Shown here in pieces: positions 39,780 to 50,835 of a stretch of DNA of 64,000 bases. The stretch is taken from the NCBI RefSeq assembly GCF_026212465.1, contig NC_080048.1:30790257-30854256 (forward strand), read 5' to 3'. Source of the DNA: Amaranthus tricolor. Its lineage: Eukaryota > Streptophyta > Magnoliopsida > Caryophyllales > Amaranthaceae. Every line of letters begins with the position of its first letter. Position 1 is the stretch's first letter. A program made the position numbers and the translations under genes. The notes under the pieces were generated by a model. That model saw nothing but the letters and a program-made list of their open reading frames with translations, had not been told where the DNA came from and ran no database searches.

Positions 39780-41615
39780 TATAAAAACAATCACTAATTA
39801 AGTCCATAATTAAATGACTCTTTTCCTAATTTATGAGTTCAATAATGTGTTTTAATGTCCTTATTTAATTTGTTTTTGGATTTTACCTTGTGTTAGAATT
39901 TTTATGTATGCACTTGTTTTGCAAGTAAAATGAGTATTTTCTATGGAAAAGTATGAGTTTTTGAGGCATTGAGACAATAAACGAAGAATTGGATCGACAA
40001 AAGAAGAAAACTAACTAAAAGTTTAAAAGCTCAAATGTTTGGAGGCAAAAATATGACATGTGTTACTATTTTGATCATAACTTTTGATATACAGATTAAA
40101 ATAAAAAAACCAATAACGCGTTGGAAATAGTTTCAAGAGCTTTCCGATAATATAGTATACGGCCCAAACGGACACCTAAGAAAAATGTCATAGCCGTTTT
40201 ACGATAAAAGTCTCTCTTCTGTCAAAGTCAAACCCAATATTAGTATTTCTACTAGTAAAATGCTATTTAGGATTTATTCTATCTTTTCTCAACTAATTAT
40301 TTATCTTCAAGGATTAATTCTATGGATTGATATTTGTTTTAAATTTTGTTTATTTATTTTCTAAAAATTTATATGATAATATTTTTTTAATTTAAATTGT
40401 TGTTCTTGATTTCTATGTTTTGTTTTTAGTATCATGCTTACGGTTTGTTTATTTAGTTTAATATTTTGTTCCAAATTTAGTTTGTAGTTTCTTTTATTGG
40501 ATGGAGGGATTGATCCTATATTATTATAGATTGATATATTTGTGAAATTGTTCATAGAATTAGTATCTCTGATTAAATTTTTGCCTAATATATCTTAAAT
40601 TAAATATCTTTATTTATTTAGTCAATACGATGAAGGGTTTGACATTAAGAGTAATTTAGGTTTGAGATATATTTAGGTTTAATTCCTATTAGTTCATTCA
40701 CTAAAATGAAAGTTTGAGAATTGTATTAATAAGACCTATGCCCTAGAACGATAAATAATCAACGTAACAAAAGTTTAAAGTTAATAAGAATGCATTTAAT
40801 TATTTTTTGATTCATAATCTATGAATAGTGGTGCGCATAAAACTCGATCCGAATTAAAATGGTTAATTTATCCGATTTTCGCAAATCGGATAATTCGGAT
40901 CGGGTACCCGGTTGTAGAACCGGATATCGTATCCGGATCAAATATTTTTAAACCGAATACCCGATATATTTTTTTTCTTTTATTAGATAAAATAATGATG
41001 GTATCTCTCAAGCTAACTTTGAGTTGAATCTTAATATAATTGTTCTCCCGCAGATTTTTTTTTTTTTTATGATTGTTCTTACTTGAAAAATGAATAATAA
41101 TGTTATTCTTTAATTTTATAAATTTTTCTTTTATGACTAATTAAGCTAAATATTTTTAGAGAGTTAGTATTTGAATTTTATATAAAAAACTATTCTAAAA
41201 TAAAAATAGAGATAAAAAACGTATGGTTGAATGAAAAAAAGACAAAAAAAAATTTAATAAAAAAATATTCTAATGAAACCGGGTATCCGAGATACCCGAT
41301 TTAATCTGGGTCGAAACCGGATAGTAGGTATTCGAAAAAATAGATATTCGGCTTTCCAGATCCGCATTCTATTTTGAACACCCTATCTATGAATATTAAG
41401 AAATAAATGACATTAAAAAGAAATTATGGTGATTCTCAACACCCTATTTTTTTTATTATTGAATTTAATTCGTTTAAATTTAGTTTTTAGATAACCTTCT
41501 CTTCATAAGTTTCAATCTCTTTAGAATCTAGTAATCTACATCAACAAAAGCTTTCTTATGTTCGACCAACTTGCTACACGTACATACATTCGTCTTTAAA
41601 TAAAATTTCCTATCA
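39780..41615 (+). repeat. Athila-like 5' LTR, interrupted by a hAT element
   Basis: Shares ordered landmarks with the solo LTR at 36134-37655: GATTCTCAACACCCTAT (41430) against GATTTTCAACACCCTAT, ATAAGTTTCAATC, TTCGACCAACTTGCTACACG, and a TTAAATAAAATTTCC...ATCA end. It is followed by TTTTTTGGTGTCATT, a diverged form of the Athila PBS region TTTTTGGCGCC, so this is a 5' LTR joined to a lost internal region. The left limit is uncertain. A 560-bp hAT (40826-41385) sits inside. Confidence 0.6.
40826..41385. mobile_element. Non-autonomous hAT element with GGATCGG/ACCCGAT subterminal words
   Basis: 560 bp with perfect 8-bp duplication TCTATGAA (40818-40825, 41386-41393). TIRs TAGTGGTGCGCAT and (reverse) TAGGGTGTTCAAA. 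Ends rich in CCGGAT/GGGTACCCGG/ACCCGAT, centre A+T-rich. No coding. Confidence 0.85.
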
Positions 41616-41634
41616 ATTTTTTGGTGTCATTAAT
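41616..41634 (+). promoter_or_regulatory. Diverged primer-binding region of Athila-like LTR
   Basis: TTTTTTGGTGTCATT directly after the LTR end resembles the TTTTTGGCGCC leader found after Athila-type LTRs. The rest of the element is not recognisable. Confidence 0.4.
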
Positions 41635-41803
41635 TGCTAGCTTTTTAATTATGCTTTCAACCCCTTTCTACTTCTTATCCATGTCTCTTTTTAAATTTTT
41701 CGCAATTTAAAGATGAGATGTTTCACACATATTTTTCTAGGCTCAAATATTATGTAAATTACTATTTTCCCTTTGGTTGCAGTTATTATATTTGGAAATT
41801 AAG

Positions 41804-43625
41804 CAGGGGCGGAGCGAAGATTACTAAGACCTTATTTATTTTTGCGGTAATCTTTCAAAATGGGACGCTTTAAAAATTATTCAAGAAAATGGTGAAAAAC
41901 TGAAAATGAGTAACCATACTAAAACTTTCAACTGCAATTTACAATTTATCTAATCATAAAGTTTCGCTCAAAGAATCACCTTTTTATTTAGCTAAACTAA
42001 AACATAAAACTCAAATAATAAATAAAATGTTCATGACTAAATAAACTTCCGAGTTTCGACAATAATTTACAAAAAAAAAAAAAACAAAAAACTAATATAG
42101 TAAATTACCCTTAAAACTAATAAAATGAGTAATCACACAAAAAACTCAAATAATCAAATCTACTTTCCCATTAACAAATTTAACTTTAAAACTAAAACTT
42201 CTGAAATCCTACAATAATAACTGTATTAAGCCATTAACCAAGAACACCAAAACGAAATCAGAAAGATTATACAAAGAAAAAGGATTTTAATGATTAAATC
42301 TAACAATCAACAAAGAATTAAAAACTAAATAAAAGAAATAATAACCTGGAGATTGAAGTTGAAGATCTGAAATGATTTTTATTTTGTTAATAAAACTTTG
42401 GGGTACTTGAAATTGTAGATTTAAAAACAATTCTAAGGGTTAAAAAATTGATTTTTATAAAGAAACTATTGAAAATATAATGCAAATACAAATAAACAAA
42501 TCAATTTGTATTTCCCTTGTGTGGATGACAATGGAACTCCTTGTTTTGTAAATCACCAAATGGACACCATGAAGATAAGGTTGCGACAATCAGAGAAGTC
42601 GCTTGGAAACTTGATAATGAGTAGAAGACGTTCATGCACTTTCCTATAGTGATATATTTCCCACAAAGGTGCTTGGGATGATAAAATGAAATTCACAATG
42701 AGATACAATCTACACAACAAAATCCTAGCACAAGGAAATTGCAATAGTAAATACAAGTGTTGTGGTGAATTAAGAAATTTGATGATATTGAGAGTTAATT
42801 ACTCTCTCAATATTATCACATGAAAGGAAGAACAAGAATGAGAGTATTCTTAAGAGAGAAATAATAAATGATATGGAAATGGGATGGATTGTCCCTTGGC
42901 ATGCAACCTCTATTTATAGAGCTATGCATCAAACATTACCTTCTTTTGAAACAAAAGTGTTTCAACAAGCAAAGCTTATGAATCAAAGTAATGTTTTACC
43001 AAACAAAACTTATTAATCGAAGTAATGTTTCATCAAGCAAAGCTTACAAATCAAAGTAATGTTTCACCAAGTAAAGCTTATGAATCAAAATAATGATTCA
43101 TCAAATTCTTTGAGGCACTTAATTGGACTTATAATATATTTATTTAGTCCCACTACTATACTAAGTATGTAGTATATACAAATCTAGGTCTATATACTCT
43201 AAATCTTCAATAGAAACAAGTTATTAAGTTGAATAATGAATAAGATTTTGCATCATCTTTAATGAAAGTTGATAGATCAAAAAAAATTAATTTGTTCAAT
43301 GGGGAAATTAATGGAGTCTAGAGAAGAGAAAGATTGGAGTACAAAAGGAGGAGGCTGAATAAATGACGTGAGACTCTAGAATCAGAATTCAATTATCACA
43401 ATTCACAATTGAAAGCATTGGCCCCGCCTTCAATCATTTTCTAAGAATTAAAAAATCATTTTTGGTAAGATTCGAACCCAGGACTTGGTATGCAACATAT
43501 AACATTCTTACCAACTATTCTAATAATATTTTCTTTTACTAATTGCAAATTTTAATATTTGATTTCCCTTATTTCTGGGGGCCTTAAACGGTCGGCTACC
43601 CGAAATGGGTTCAAAACCGAGCCTA
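41804..43625. mobile_element. Probable non-autonomous hAT (Tip100-like end) containing a solo copia LTR
   Basis: Left end CAGGGGCGGAGCGAAG is the classic start of Tip100-type hATs. The identical 8-mer AAATTAAG flanks on both sides (41796-41803, 43626-43633). The right end (reverse) TAGGCTCGGTTTTGAACCC agrees only partly with the left TIR. GGGGGCC near 43577 and GATTCGAACC near 43470 are typical for the interior of this family. The copia LTR at 42503-43211 accounts for about 700 bp. No transposase. Confidence 0.5.
42503..43211 (-). repeat. Solo copia LTR (same family as 54050 and 60266)
   Basis: Matches the LTR pair of the 54-61-kb element over about 700 bp, e.g. GTCGCTTGGAAACTTGATAA, CAAAGGTGCTTGGGATGATA and the repeated CAAGCAAAGCTTA motifs. 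It lacks the first 40-50 bp at the left. CTATAAATAGAGG on the minus strand (42911-42923) is a better-kept TATA box than in the other two copies. Confidence 0.8.
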
Positions 43626-43633
43626 AAATTAAG

Positions 43634-44878
43634 TCATGTGACTTTGAAGGGATGAACCCTGACTCATGGAATCTAGCAAATCGATCATATGAGTAATGGT
43701 TTGTTACTTGACATGGATAAAAATGATTTTTGGAATTTATTTTGAAATATGGTTGCTTAGTGTTTGCTAGATGAACAAGTTAAGAAATACAATCCAAACT
43801 ACGGACAAAGTTGAATGAGAATTTAACATCTTTTGCTCGTTTCTAAGCAATTATCGATCAAATATTATGCTTATGCATTATGAGAAAAACTATGTTAAAA
43901 CAATTAAGCTTGATGATTTCCGATCTTTGATGGTAATGTGGGTAAGAGATGTTTTCAAATGAAATAATGTGATAACTTTAATAACACTTACGTGCCTATG
44001 AATTATGTTGTGATAGCCCATTTGTCATGCCTTCTTAAATGGTTTTTGAATCGCATGATATTATGATAATGCCTTGTTTTATGAAAGTCATATTAGTAAG
44101 AAGGTAGACAAATCAATTTTTGTTTTGAAGATAATGAAGCAATGTATTTCATGTCAGATGCCATTGAGCCCCCTAATATTACTTTTTCTAATGTTGTCTC
44201 CTCACCTCTCCTCATGGATTCATTCACCTTATATTGAGTGCGGAATAATGCCCATTACTATTACGCCATCAAATCTTACTCATATAAGTTCTATAGAATT
44301 CATTAGTATTGATTTTATTTATGATAGTTATGTTACCAAAGAACAATCATGTTATAGACATTTTGAATATGCTCCTTGTGCGCTAAATTGGATTGATCGT
44401 ATATTTTACTTAAATGTGCTACTAGACTGTTTGACAAACTAAAAAGGACTCCCACTTTTATTTTGTTTATATTAATATAGTCCTTTTCCTAACTGATGAA
44501 ATCCCATCAAGACATGGAAAGTATCACATACCTCACGAACTTTTTGCAAGTACATTTGATAAACTACTCCAGCATTATCATGCTCGGATTGGAATCTTGA
44601 GTGGTATTTATTTTTTTTATATATAATTTTAGTCCTTTGTTTATTTTTCTTTTTTACTGCATTCTTTTCACACTTTTCTTTTTCGTATTCCTTTTCTCAT
44701 CACCACTTTCTCTAATCCTTCTAAGCACAAATGATAGTGCAAAAATTTCCTATCAGGGGGATATTCTATTTATCTTCTAGGATTTGCATTCATATAGTTT
44801 AAAACATAGAATTAGTAGCATTCAACAAGGGCTCATTAGTATCACCTGCATTGTGTATATACTATATTCATATAGGTT
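43634..44878. other. A+T-rich spacer
   Basis: No recognisable gene. A 122-codon plus-strand frame at 44074-44442 has no domain I recognise. The copia element beginning near 44900 may extend into this stretch in decayed form. Confidence 0.45.
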
Positions 44879-44939
44879 TTGTATATTGTATTAGTACCAC
44901 CTTATTCGTTTAAATTATTTGCATTTGTTCTTCCCCGAA

Positions 44940-47305
44940 AACTTTATATTCCTTTGAGAAAATTGATATATTTGAACTCACTTGGTGGTGGAACTATTTG
45001 CTTACTCTTATTGATGACTATTCAAGGAAGATTTGGTGTTATTTCATCAAGCACAAAGATGATGTATTTGATGTCTTCGTTGATTGGAAGACCATGATTG
45101 AGAAGAAAACCGGGAAGAGCATCAAGACATTGAGAATGGACAATGGTCTTGAGTTTGTTGATAAAAAGTTTCTTCAATATTTCACCAAGGAGGGTATAGT
45201 GAGGCATAGACCATGTGTTGGAAGGCCTCACTAAGAGGTTTTGGGCCGAAGCAGTTTCTACGACATGCTACTAGGTGAACCGCTCTCCACATATCGCATT
45301 GAACTTCTAGTCCCCACAGGAGGTATGGTATAATTCCAGGTTGATTATTCTAATCTTAGAGTATTTGATTGTCCGGATTATATTCATGTGAGTGAGGGAA
45401 AGGTTGAAACTAGAGCTAGAAAATGTATTTTCATGGGCTATGGTTTGGGTGTAAAGGGATACAGGGTATGGTGTGAAAAGTCCAAAAAGATCATTACTTT
45501 TAGAGATGTAGTTTTTGATGAAAATGCATTGGTTACTCCTACTGTGGAGAACACTCTTACTAACACTGCAGGTACATCTGATGACACCCAAGGGGAGGTC
45601 GAACCTCCCAATACTGATGAAACTGATGATGATGCTCGACATGACAAAAGAAACCGCTTTGCTTACTCTAAGAGAAAAGAGGAGAATTATACTTCAAAGA
45701 AGTTATATAGAGGAGTATGACTATGTGGCTTATGCTCTCACTATTGCTAGTAAGGTGGAGAGTGTGAATGATCCAAACTCATACAAGGAGGCTATGGCCT
45801 CAAGTAACTCAAGTAGGTAGTTAGTAGCTATGAAGCAAGAGATGGAGTCTCTTGCAAAGAACAAGACTTGGGTTATCATTGAAGCACCTAAAAACATGAA
45901 AGTGTTGGGGCGTAAATGGGCTTTCAAGAAGAAAGAGGGATTGACAAGCACAAGTGCTTCGGTATACAAAGCAAGAGTTAGGGTTCACTCAAGTTAAAGG
46001 TGTGGATATTCATGAGGTTTTCTCACCGTTGTGAAGCATTCTTCTATTAAGGCTTCATTAGCTATTGTAGCTATGGAGGACCTTGAGCTACATTAATTTG
46101 ATGTGAAGACCGTTTTCTTACATGGAGAGTTGGAGGAAGAAAACTATATGAAGCCATCGGAGGGTTTTGAAGTTGAAGGTAAAGAAAGTCATGTGTGTCG
46201 TTTTAAGAAATCATTGTATGGTATAAAACAATCGCCTAGGTAATGGTACAAGAAATTTGACTCGTTTACGCTTTCACATGACTTTATAAGGAGCTCTTAT
46301 GATAGTTGTGTCTATCTTAAGAAGCTTGATGGTGGCTCTATGATATATTTGATTCTTTATGTTGATGACATGCTTGTAGCATGTAGATATTTGTTTGAGG
46401 TGGAGAAATTAAAGGTCTTACTTTCAAGTGAGTTCGACATGAAAGATCTTGGTGAAGCCAAGAAGATACTTAGAATGGAGATATTGAGGGATAGAGAAAA
46501 AGGCATCTTGTACCTTAATCAAAAGAGGTACATTGAGAAGGTATTAAGAAGATTCTCCATGAGCGATGAAAAGTGTGTGTCCACGCCTCTAGCTTCTCAT
46601 TTCAAGCTATCCAAGAAGCTATGTCCTCAAACAAAGGAAGGAGAAGAACAAATGGAAAGCATTCCATACACTTGTGCGGTTGGTAGCGTCATGTGTGCTA
46701 TGTGTGTGTTCTAGGCCCGATATTGCTCAAGCAGTTAGCATGGTGAGCCGATATATATCAAGTTAGGAAAGGGACATTAGAAAGTGCTGAAGTGGTTATT
46801 AAGGTATTTGAAGGGAACTTCAAATGTTTGTCTCAAGTTTGGGAAGGATTCAAGCGGGTTGACTGGGTATTGTGATTCTGATTATGCGGGTGACTTGGAT
46901 GCTAGAAAATCTATTTTGGGGAATGTTTTTACGATGGGCGTAACAGCGGTGAGTTGGCAATCATCGCTCCAAGATGTAATCGCCATGTCTACCACCGAAG
47001 CAGAGTATATAGCTATTACTGAATCATTCAAAGAGGCAAAGTGGCTTAATGATTTGGTTGGTGAGATGTGCCCTGATAAGAGCTCGGTGCTTGTACATTG
47101 TGATAATGAAAGTGCCATTCACTTAGCAACACATCAAAATACTTTTCATCGAAGAACCAAGTACATCGACATCAAATATAACTTCAATCAAGACGAAGTT
47201 GAGCACAAGAGAGTGGGCCCAGGGAAGATAAGCACAGAAGATAATCCAGTCGACATGATGACGAAGTCTTTGCCCACCAACAAGTTCACTTATGTGTGGA
47301 CTTGA
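44940..47305 (+). pseudogene. Copia polyprotein remnant: integrase, RT, RNase H
   Basis: Integrase segment 44998-45234 has LLTLIDDYSRKIWCYF and LRMDNGLEF (two catalytic Asp regions) and then jumps after GIVRHR to KRFWAEAVST in another frame, so the segment with the catalytic Glu is deleted. Integrase tail at 45388-45720 reads KCIFMGYGLGVKGYRVW. RT is scattered over 45800-46714: WAFKKKE, DVKT.FLHGELEE, KKSLYGIKQSPR, LYVDDMLVA, broken by stops. RNase H 46784-47305 is intact as a frame, with CDSDYAGDLDARKS, STTEAEYIAI and VHCDNESAIHLA. It cannot make a working polyprotein. Confidence 0.85.
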
Positions 47306-47445
47306 TTGGTTTAGAACCTTACTTGATGTGAAGCCCCTAGGGGACATTTATGTGGTGCGTTAGTTGTTTGTTTGTTTAGTGCTATGTTTGGATGGAGTGT
47401 CTAGAAGGAAGTGTGACTTGCGTGAACTCAAGTCAAGGTGGAGAT

Positions 47446-48439
47446 TGTTGAAGTAGGTGTGACTTGAGTGCACCTTAGTGCATGGTTGTTTGTCTATGGT
47501 GATGCGAGAAGCTTGGTGAGGTGTAATGCATGGGATCATATAAGTGTATGAAGTGGTGTGTGTGTGTATGATGATGAGAGAAGCTCTCTGATGGGCTGCT
47601 CGACCCACACAACCAGCTGCTCGACCCACACAACCAGCTGCTCGATCGAACTTGTTGGCTTGACCAAATCAGTGGGCTATTGATCTGTCGCTCGACCAAG
47701 ATCAGCAGCCGCTCGACCAGGCTTATTTAGCTCGACCAGTCGAGCGAGAAGCAGCATGCTCTCTGTTTCGTTTTGCAATAAACTGCTGCGACTATTTATT
47801 ATGGCTGGGCCCTTTCCCATGCATTCACATATGCTTGCATATATAAATAGTGAATGTAACTCACTACAATATATCATTCTAACCCTAAGTCAAACACAAA
47901 CCCTTCTCTTTCTTTTTTCTTCTTCTCCAAAGTGTAATCTCTACATTGTATGAATTCTTGAGAACTCCTTTGATTATTCTCATGATACAAGCAACCTAAC
48001 CACCACCGAGGCGTAGCCTACATTAGGTGAAACCTTGTAAATCTTTGTATCTTTGTTTATTGCATTTTTTTCTTATTGTTTTTCCATTCCTAGTTCATAG
48101 AAATGTTTGTTTCATTATATAGAACACCCCTACCATTGTTCTTGGGTGTTGTAGGGATAAAGTTTGAGTCTTTATACCCTAGAGTGCTTAACATTTTAGA
48201 TGTTAAAGGTATGATTGCTAGTAGCATTGTGTGAAACCTTTTAAGAATTTTTCTTCTAAACCTTTAGATTAATCATTACTCTCGATCCCTTGCTTTTTCA
48301 TGTGTGATTTTAGACTCCTTGGTGAAATGTCATTCATGAGGTAACTTAGTTTTTTATATAAAGCTCTTGAGACTTCAGTTTTACGCTCCTAAAAACGATT
48401 AATGCATATTTATAGCTGGTTAGAGCCTATATTTTAACA
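47446..48439 (+). repeat. Copia 3' LTR with GCTCGACC motifs
   Basis: Starts TGTTGAAG right after the purine tract. Several GCTCGACC/CTGCTCGACCCACACAACC words occur at 47587-47745, including a near-perfect 27-bp tandem repeat at 47587-47640. TATA-like CATATATAAATAGTG lies at 47838-47852. The end is placed at ...ATTTTAACA (48439), the complement of the TGTTRA start; an earlier end near 48063 is possible. Confidence 0.6.
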
Positions 48440-48829
48440 ATTAACCTTTAGATTAATCTTTTTTTTTCCCAATTTAAAATTCCGACCAAAAACTAATTTA
48501 GTAGCAATTTAGTCGGAAATTCCAACTAACGCGTCATAGTCGGAAAGTCAATCGAAAATTTTCGACTGTTTCAGTTAGTCAGAAACGTTCAATCAGAATT
48601 GCTCCTTTTTTGATAGATTCGTCTATTTGAACAAACATATTCATTTGAGATTTTGATAGATCCGTCTCAATATATACTTTCATTATATCAACTTTTTTAA
48701 AAACTCAAAATTCAAATTTATTGGATTTGCGAAAAATATAAACCAAATGAGCAAATGAAAACAACGAGATCGAATAAACCTTGTAATCTACATTAACTTA
48801 AGTTTTTATATATTCAACGCGTTTGTTAC
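48440..48829. other. A+T-rich spacer
   Basis: No gene. 48480-48610 repeats TCGGAAA/TTCCGACTAA words. Confidence 0.45.
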
Positions 48830-48837
48830 ACGTAGAT

Positions 48838-49352
48838 TAGACCTGTCAAAAAGATCAGGTTGGGTTGGCTTTTGGTTCGGGTCATATAAACAAGTCGGAA
48901 ACCCCTTGACCCGAACCCAACCCGTTCAGCTCATTGAGTCGAAAATCACAACCTTAACTTAGCCTGCAACAGATCAGGTCAACTTGATTTCAACCCTCTT
49001 AACAAGCTTCAATTTAAGGTTTTTAACATTGATTATATCTAATTTTTTAGGCTTTAATTTTAAATTTTTTGTTTTTTAGTTGTTTATGTTGTATTTACTG
49101 ATATGAAAATATTACATGCATCAAGTTTAGTTTATAAATATTGATTTAACTCGAAATTAAGTTGTTTAATTAAATGGGTTATACAGATTTGTTTCAGATT
49201 TAAACTTTTGACCTGAACCTATCACAGTTAATAAATAGATCAGATCGAGTTGACTCGTTTATTTAATTGGGTCAAAGTCTCAACTCAAACACACTTATTT
49301 CGGGTTAGGTTCAGGACAGGTTAGCAGGTCGAGTCAGCTTTTGCCAAGTCTA
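48838..49352. mobile_element. Non-autonomous hAT element
   Basis: 515 bp. 8-bp flanks ACGTAGAT (48830-48837) and ACATAGAT (49353-49360) differ at one base. TIRs TAGACCTGTCAAAA and (reverse) TAGACTTGGCAAAA, very like the 38.3-kb element. Subterminal CAGGTTGGGTTGG, GACCCGAACCCAACCC and GGTCGAGTCAGC words. Non-coding. Confidence 0.87.
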
Positions 49353-49360
49353 ACATAGAT

Positions 49361-50725
49361 CATATAGTTAAATATAAATTTCTACCACTAAGCCAACAAA
49401 ACACGTTTGAATTATATTATGTTTGAAATAAGGTTTATTCTACATGGTAGAAACTAACTTTTTCGAAAGGTTAGTGGTAAAAAATCTTAAAAAAAATTCC
49501 ACAAAATAGCATTATACTTTATGAAATAAAACTGCCGTAATATTAATGTCCCAAAAAGTTAGATTATACGTTGTGGTGTGAAATTTCGTTCTTACCCTTG
49601 TTTTCTTGTTTATCCATTTTCTCCATCTTTATCCATGCTTCTAATCTAACGACATTTGTTTTTTTGGATTTTCGATCTGATTTTGTGAGATCTGATGTGG
49701 GTAAAGTTGTGTCATTTTAATCTTGACATGATATAGAATTCTTGCTATTTTTGAATTTATCTGTTGAAAATGTGCGGATAATTTTTTATTAGAATTATTG
49801 AGCTTAAGTTGGTGCATAATATTTTGTTTATATTATTCCAAAGGATTTTGTTCAATTTTTAAGTGTATTTAGTTGTTTTTTTTTATTTTTTTTATTTTTT
49901 TTAATCTAATTTTGTGATTTGATTTTGTGTATTGATTAATTCTAAGTTTAAATTGTTGGATTAAAAAGTTGTATATAAAAAGACAAATTTAATAGTTTTT
50001 GCACATTGATTTCTTTATACGAATTTTGGTGTAAGTGTTTGTGATTTAGCTTCCGATTGTTTTTGCTTAGTCAATTCACATAAACTATGTTATGAGATGC
50101 AATTTGGTATCCTTGTTTTTAATTGGATTTAAATGCTTGGTTGAAATTTGACTACCATTTTGAAGTTTTGTGTAAATTGTTAGTCAACACATTATAACAT
50201 ACTACATTTTTGATAATATGATCTTTTTTTAAATCTAGAAGAGAGGGAAAACCATGGATGAAGATAGAGAAATATAATTAAGTCAGATTATAGTAATTTA
50301 TTTTTGAATATAGATTATAAAGAAGATGGATAAAAGAAAATAGATGGAAGAAGAAAGATGTATGAAAATGAAGAAGATGAATAAAAAAGGAGAAAATAAA
50401 TGAAGAAAAAAATAATAATAAAAACGAAATTTCATAATTTAACGAATAATTTAACGTTTTCTTGTCATTACATTACAAAAATTTAAATTCTGCCATATCA
50501 AATCTTCAAATAAAAATCAATGTTGGGAGTATCACACTTTTGCAACTTCATCCTCGGTCATCAAATTCCCACCGGGGACGACAAAATCATTCCTCAAACA
50601 CATTAAACTAATCACAATCCTTTACAAAAAATATTAAAATTAAAAGCTCAATATTAACTACCTTTTCTTAAGCCCTAATTAAATTAATTTCCCAAAAAAT
50701 ATTCTAATTAAAATAAATTTTAATC
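49361..50725. other. A+T-rich upstream region of the SBT gene
   Basis: No coding region. The last 300 bp presumably contain the SBT promoter; A+T-rich motifs are too common here to pick a TATA box with confidence. Confidence 0.45.
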
Positions 50726-50835
50726 ATGGAAAGACAATTATCTCTGACACCCTACTTAACTCACTCCATTCCATACCACTCCACTCACACAGTCACACTT
50801 CCCACTCCTACACTTCTGTCTTTTCTCTCTCCTCC
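50726..50835 (+). promoter_or_regulatory. Pyrimidine-rich leader of SBT gene, with upstream ATG
   Basis: C/T-rich sequence with repeated CACTCC/CTCTCTCC immediately before the start codon is typical of a plant 5' leader. An ATG at 50726 opens a 68-codon frame that runs past the main start in another frame and ends at 50932; if transcription starts upstream of 50726 it would act as an overlapping uORF. Transcript start is unknown. Confidence 0.4.

Larger units (their letters stand above)
44900..48439 (+). mobile_element. Decayed Ty1/copia element, 5'-truncated, with 3' LTR
   Basis: In order on the plus strand: integrase core, integrase C-terminal region, reverse transcriptase with LYVDDML, RNase H, a purine tract AAGGTGGAGATT (47434-47445), and an LTR starting TGTTGAAG. 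Gag, protease and the 5' LTR are missing. Many frameshifts, stops and at least one internal deletion show the element is old. Confidence 0.85.

Noticed and set aside
44074..44442. 122-codon plus-strand frame
   Set aside because: No recognisable domain, A+T-rich, no splice or promoter context; may be part of a decayed element.
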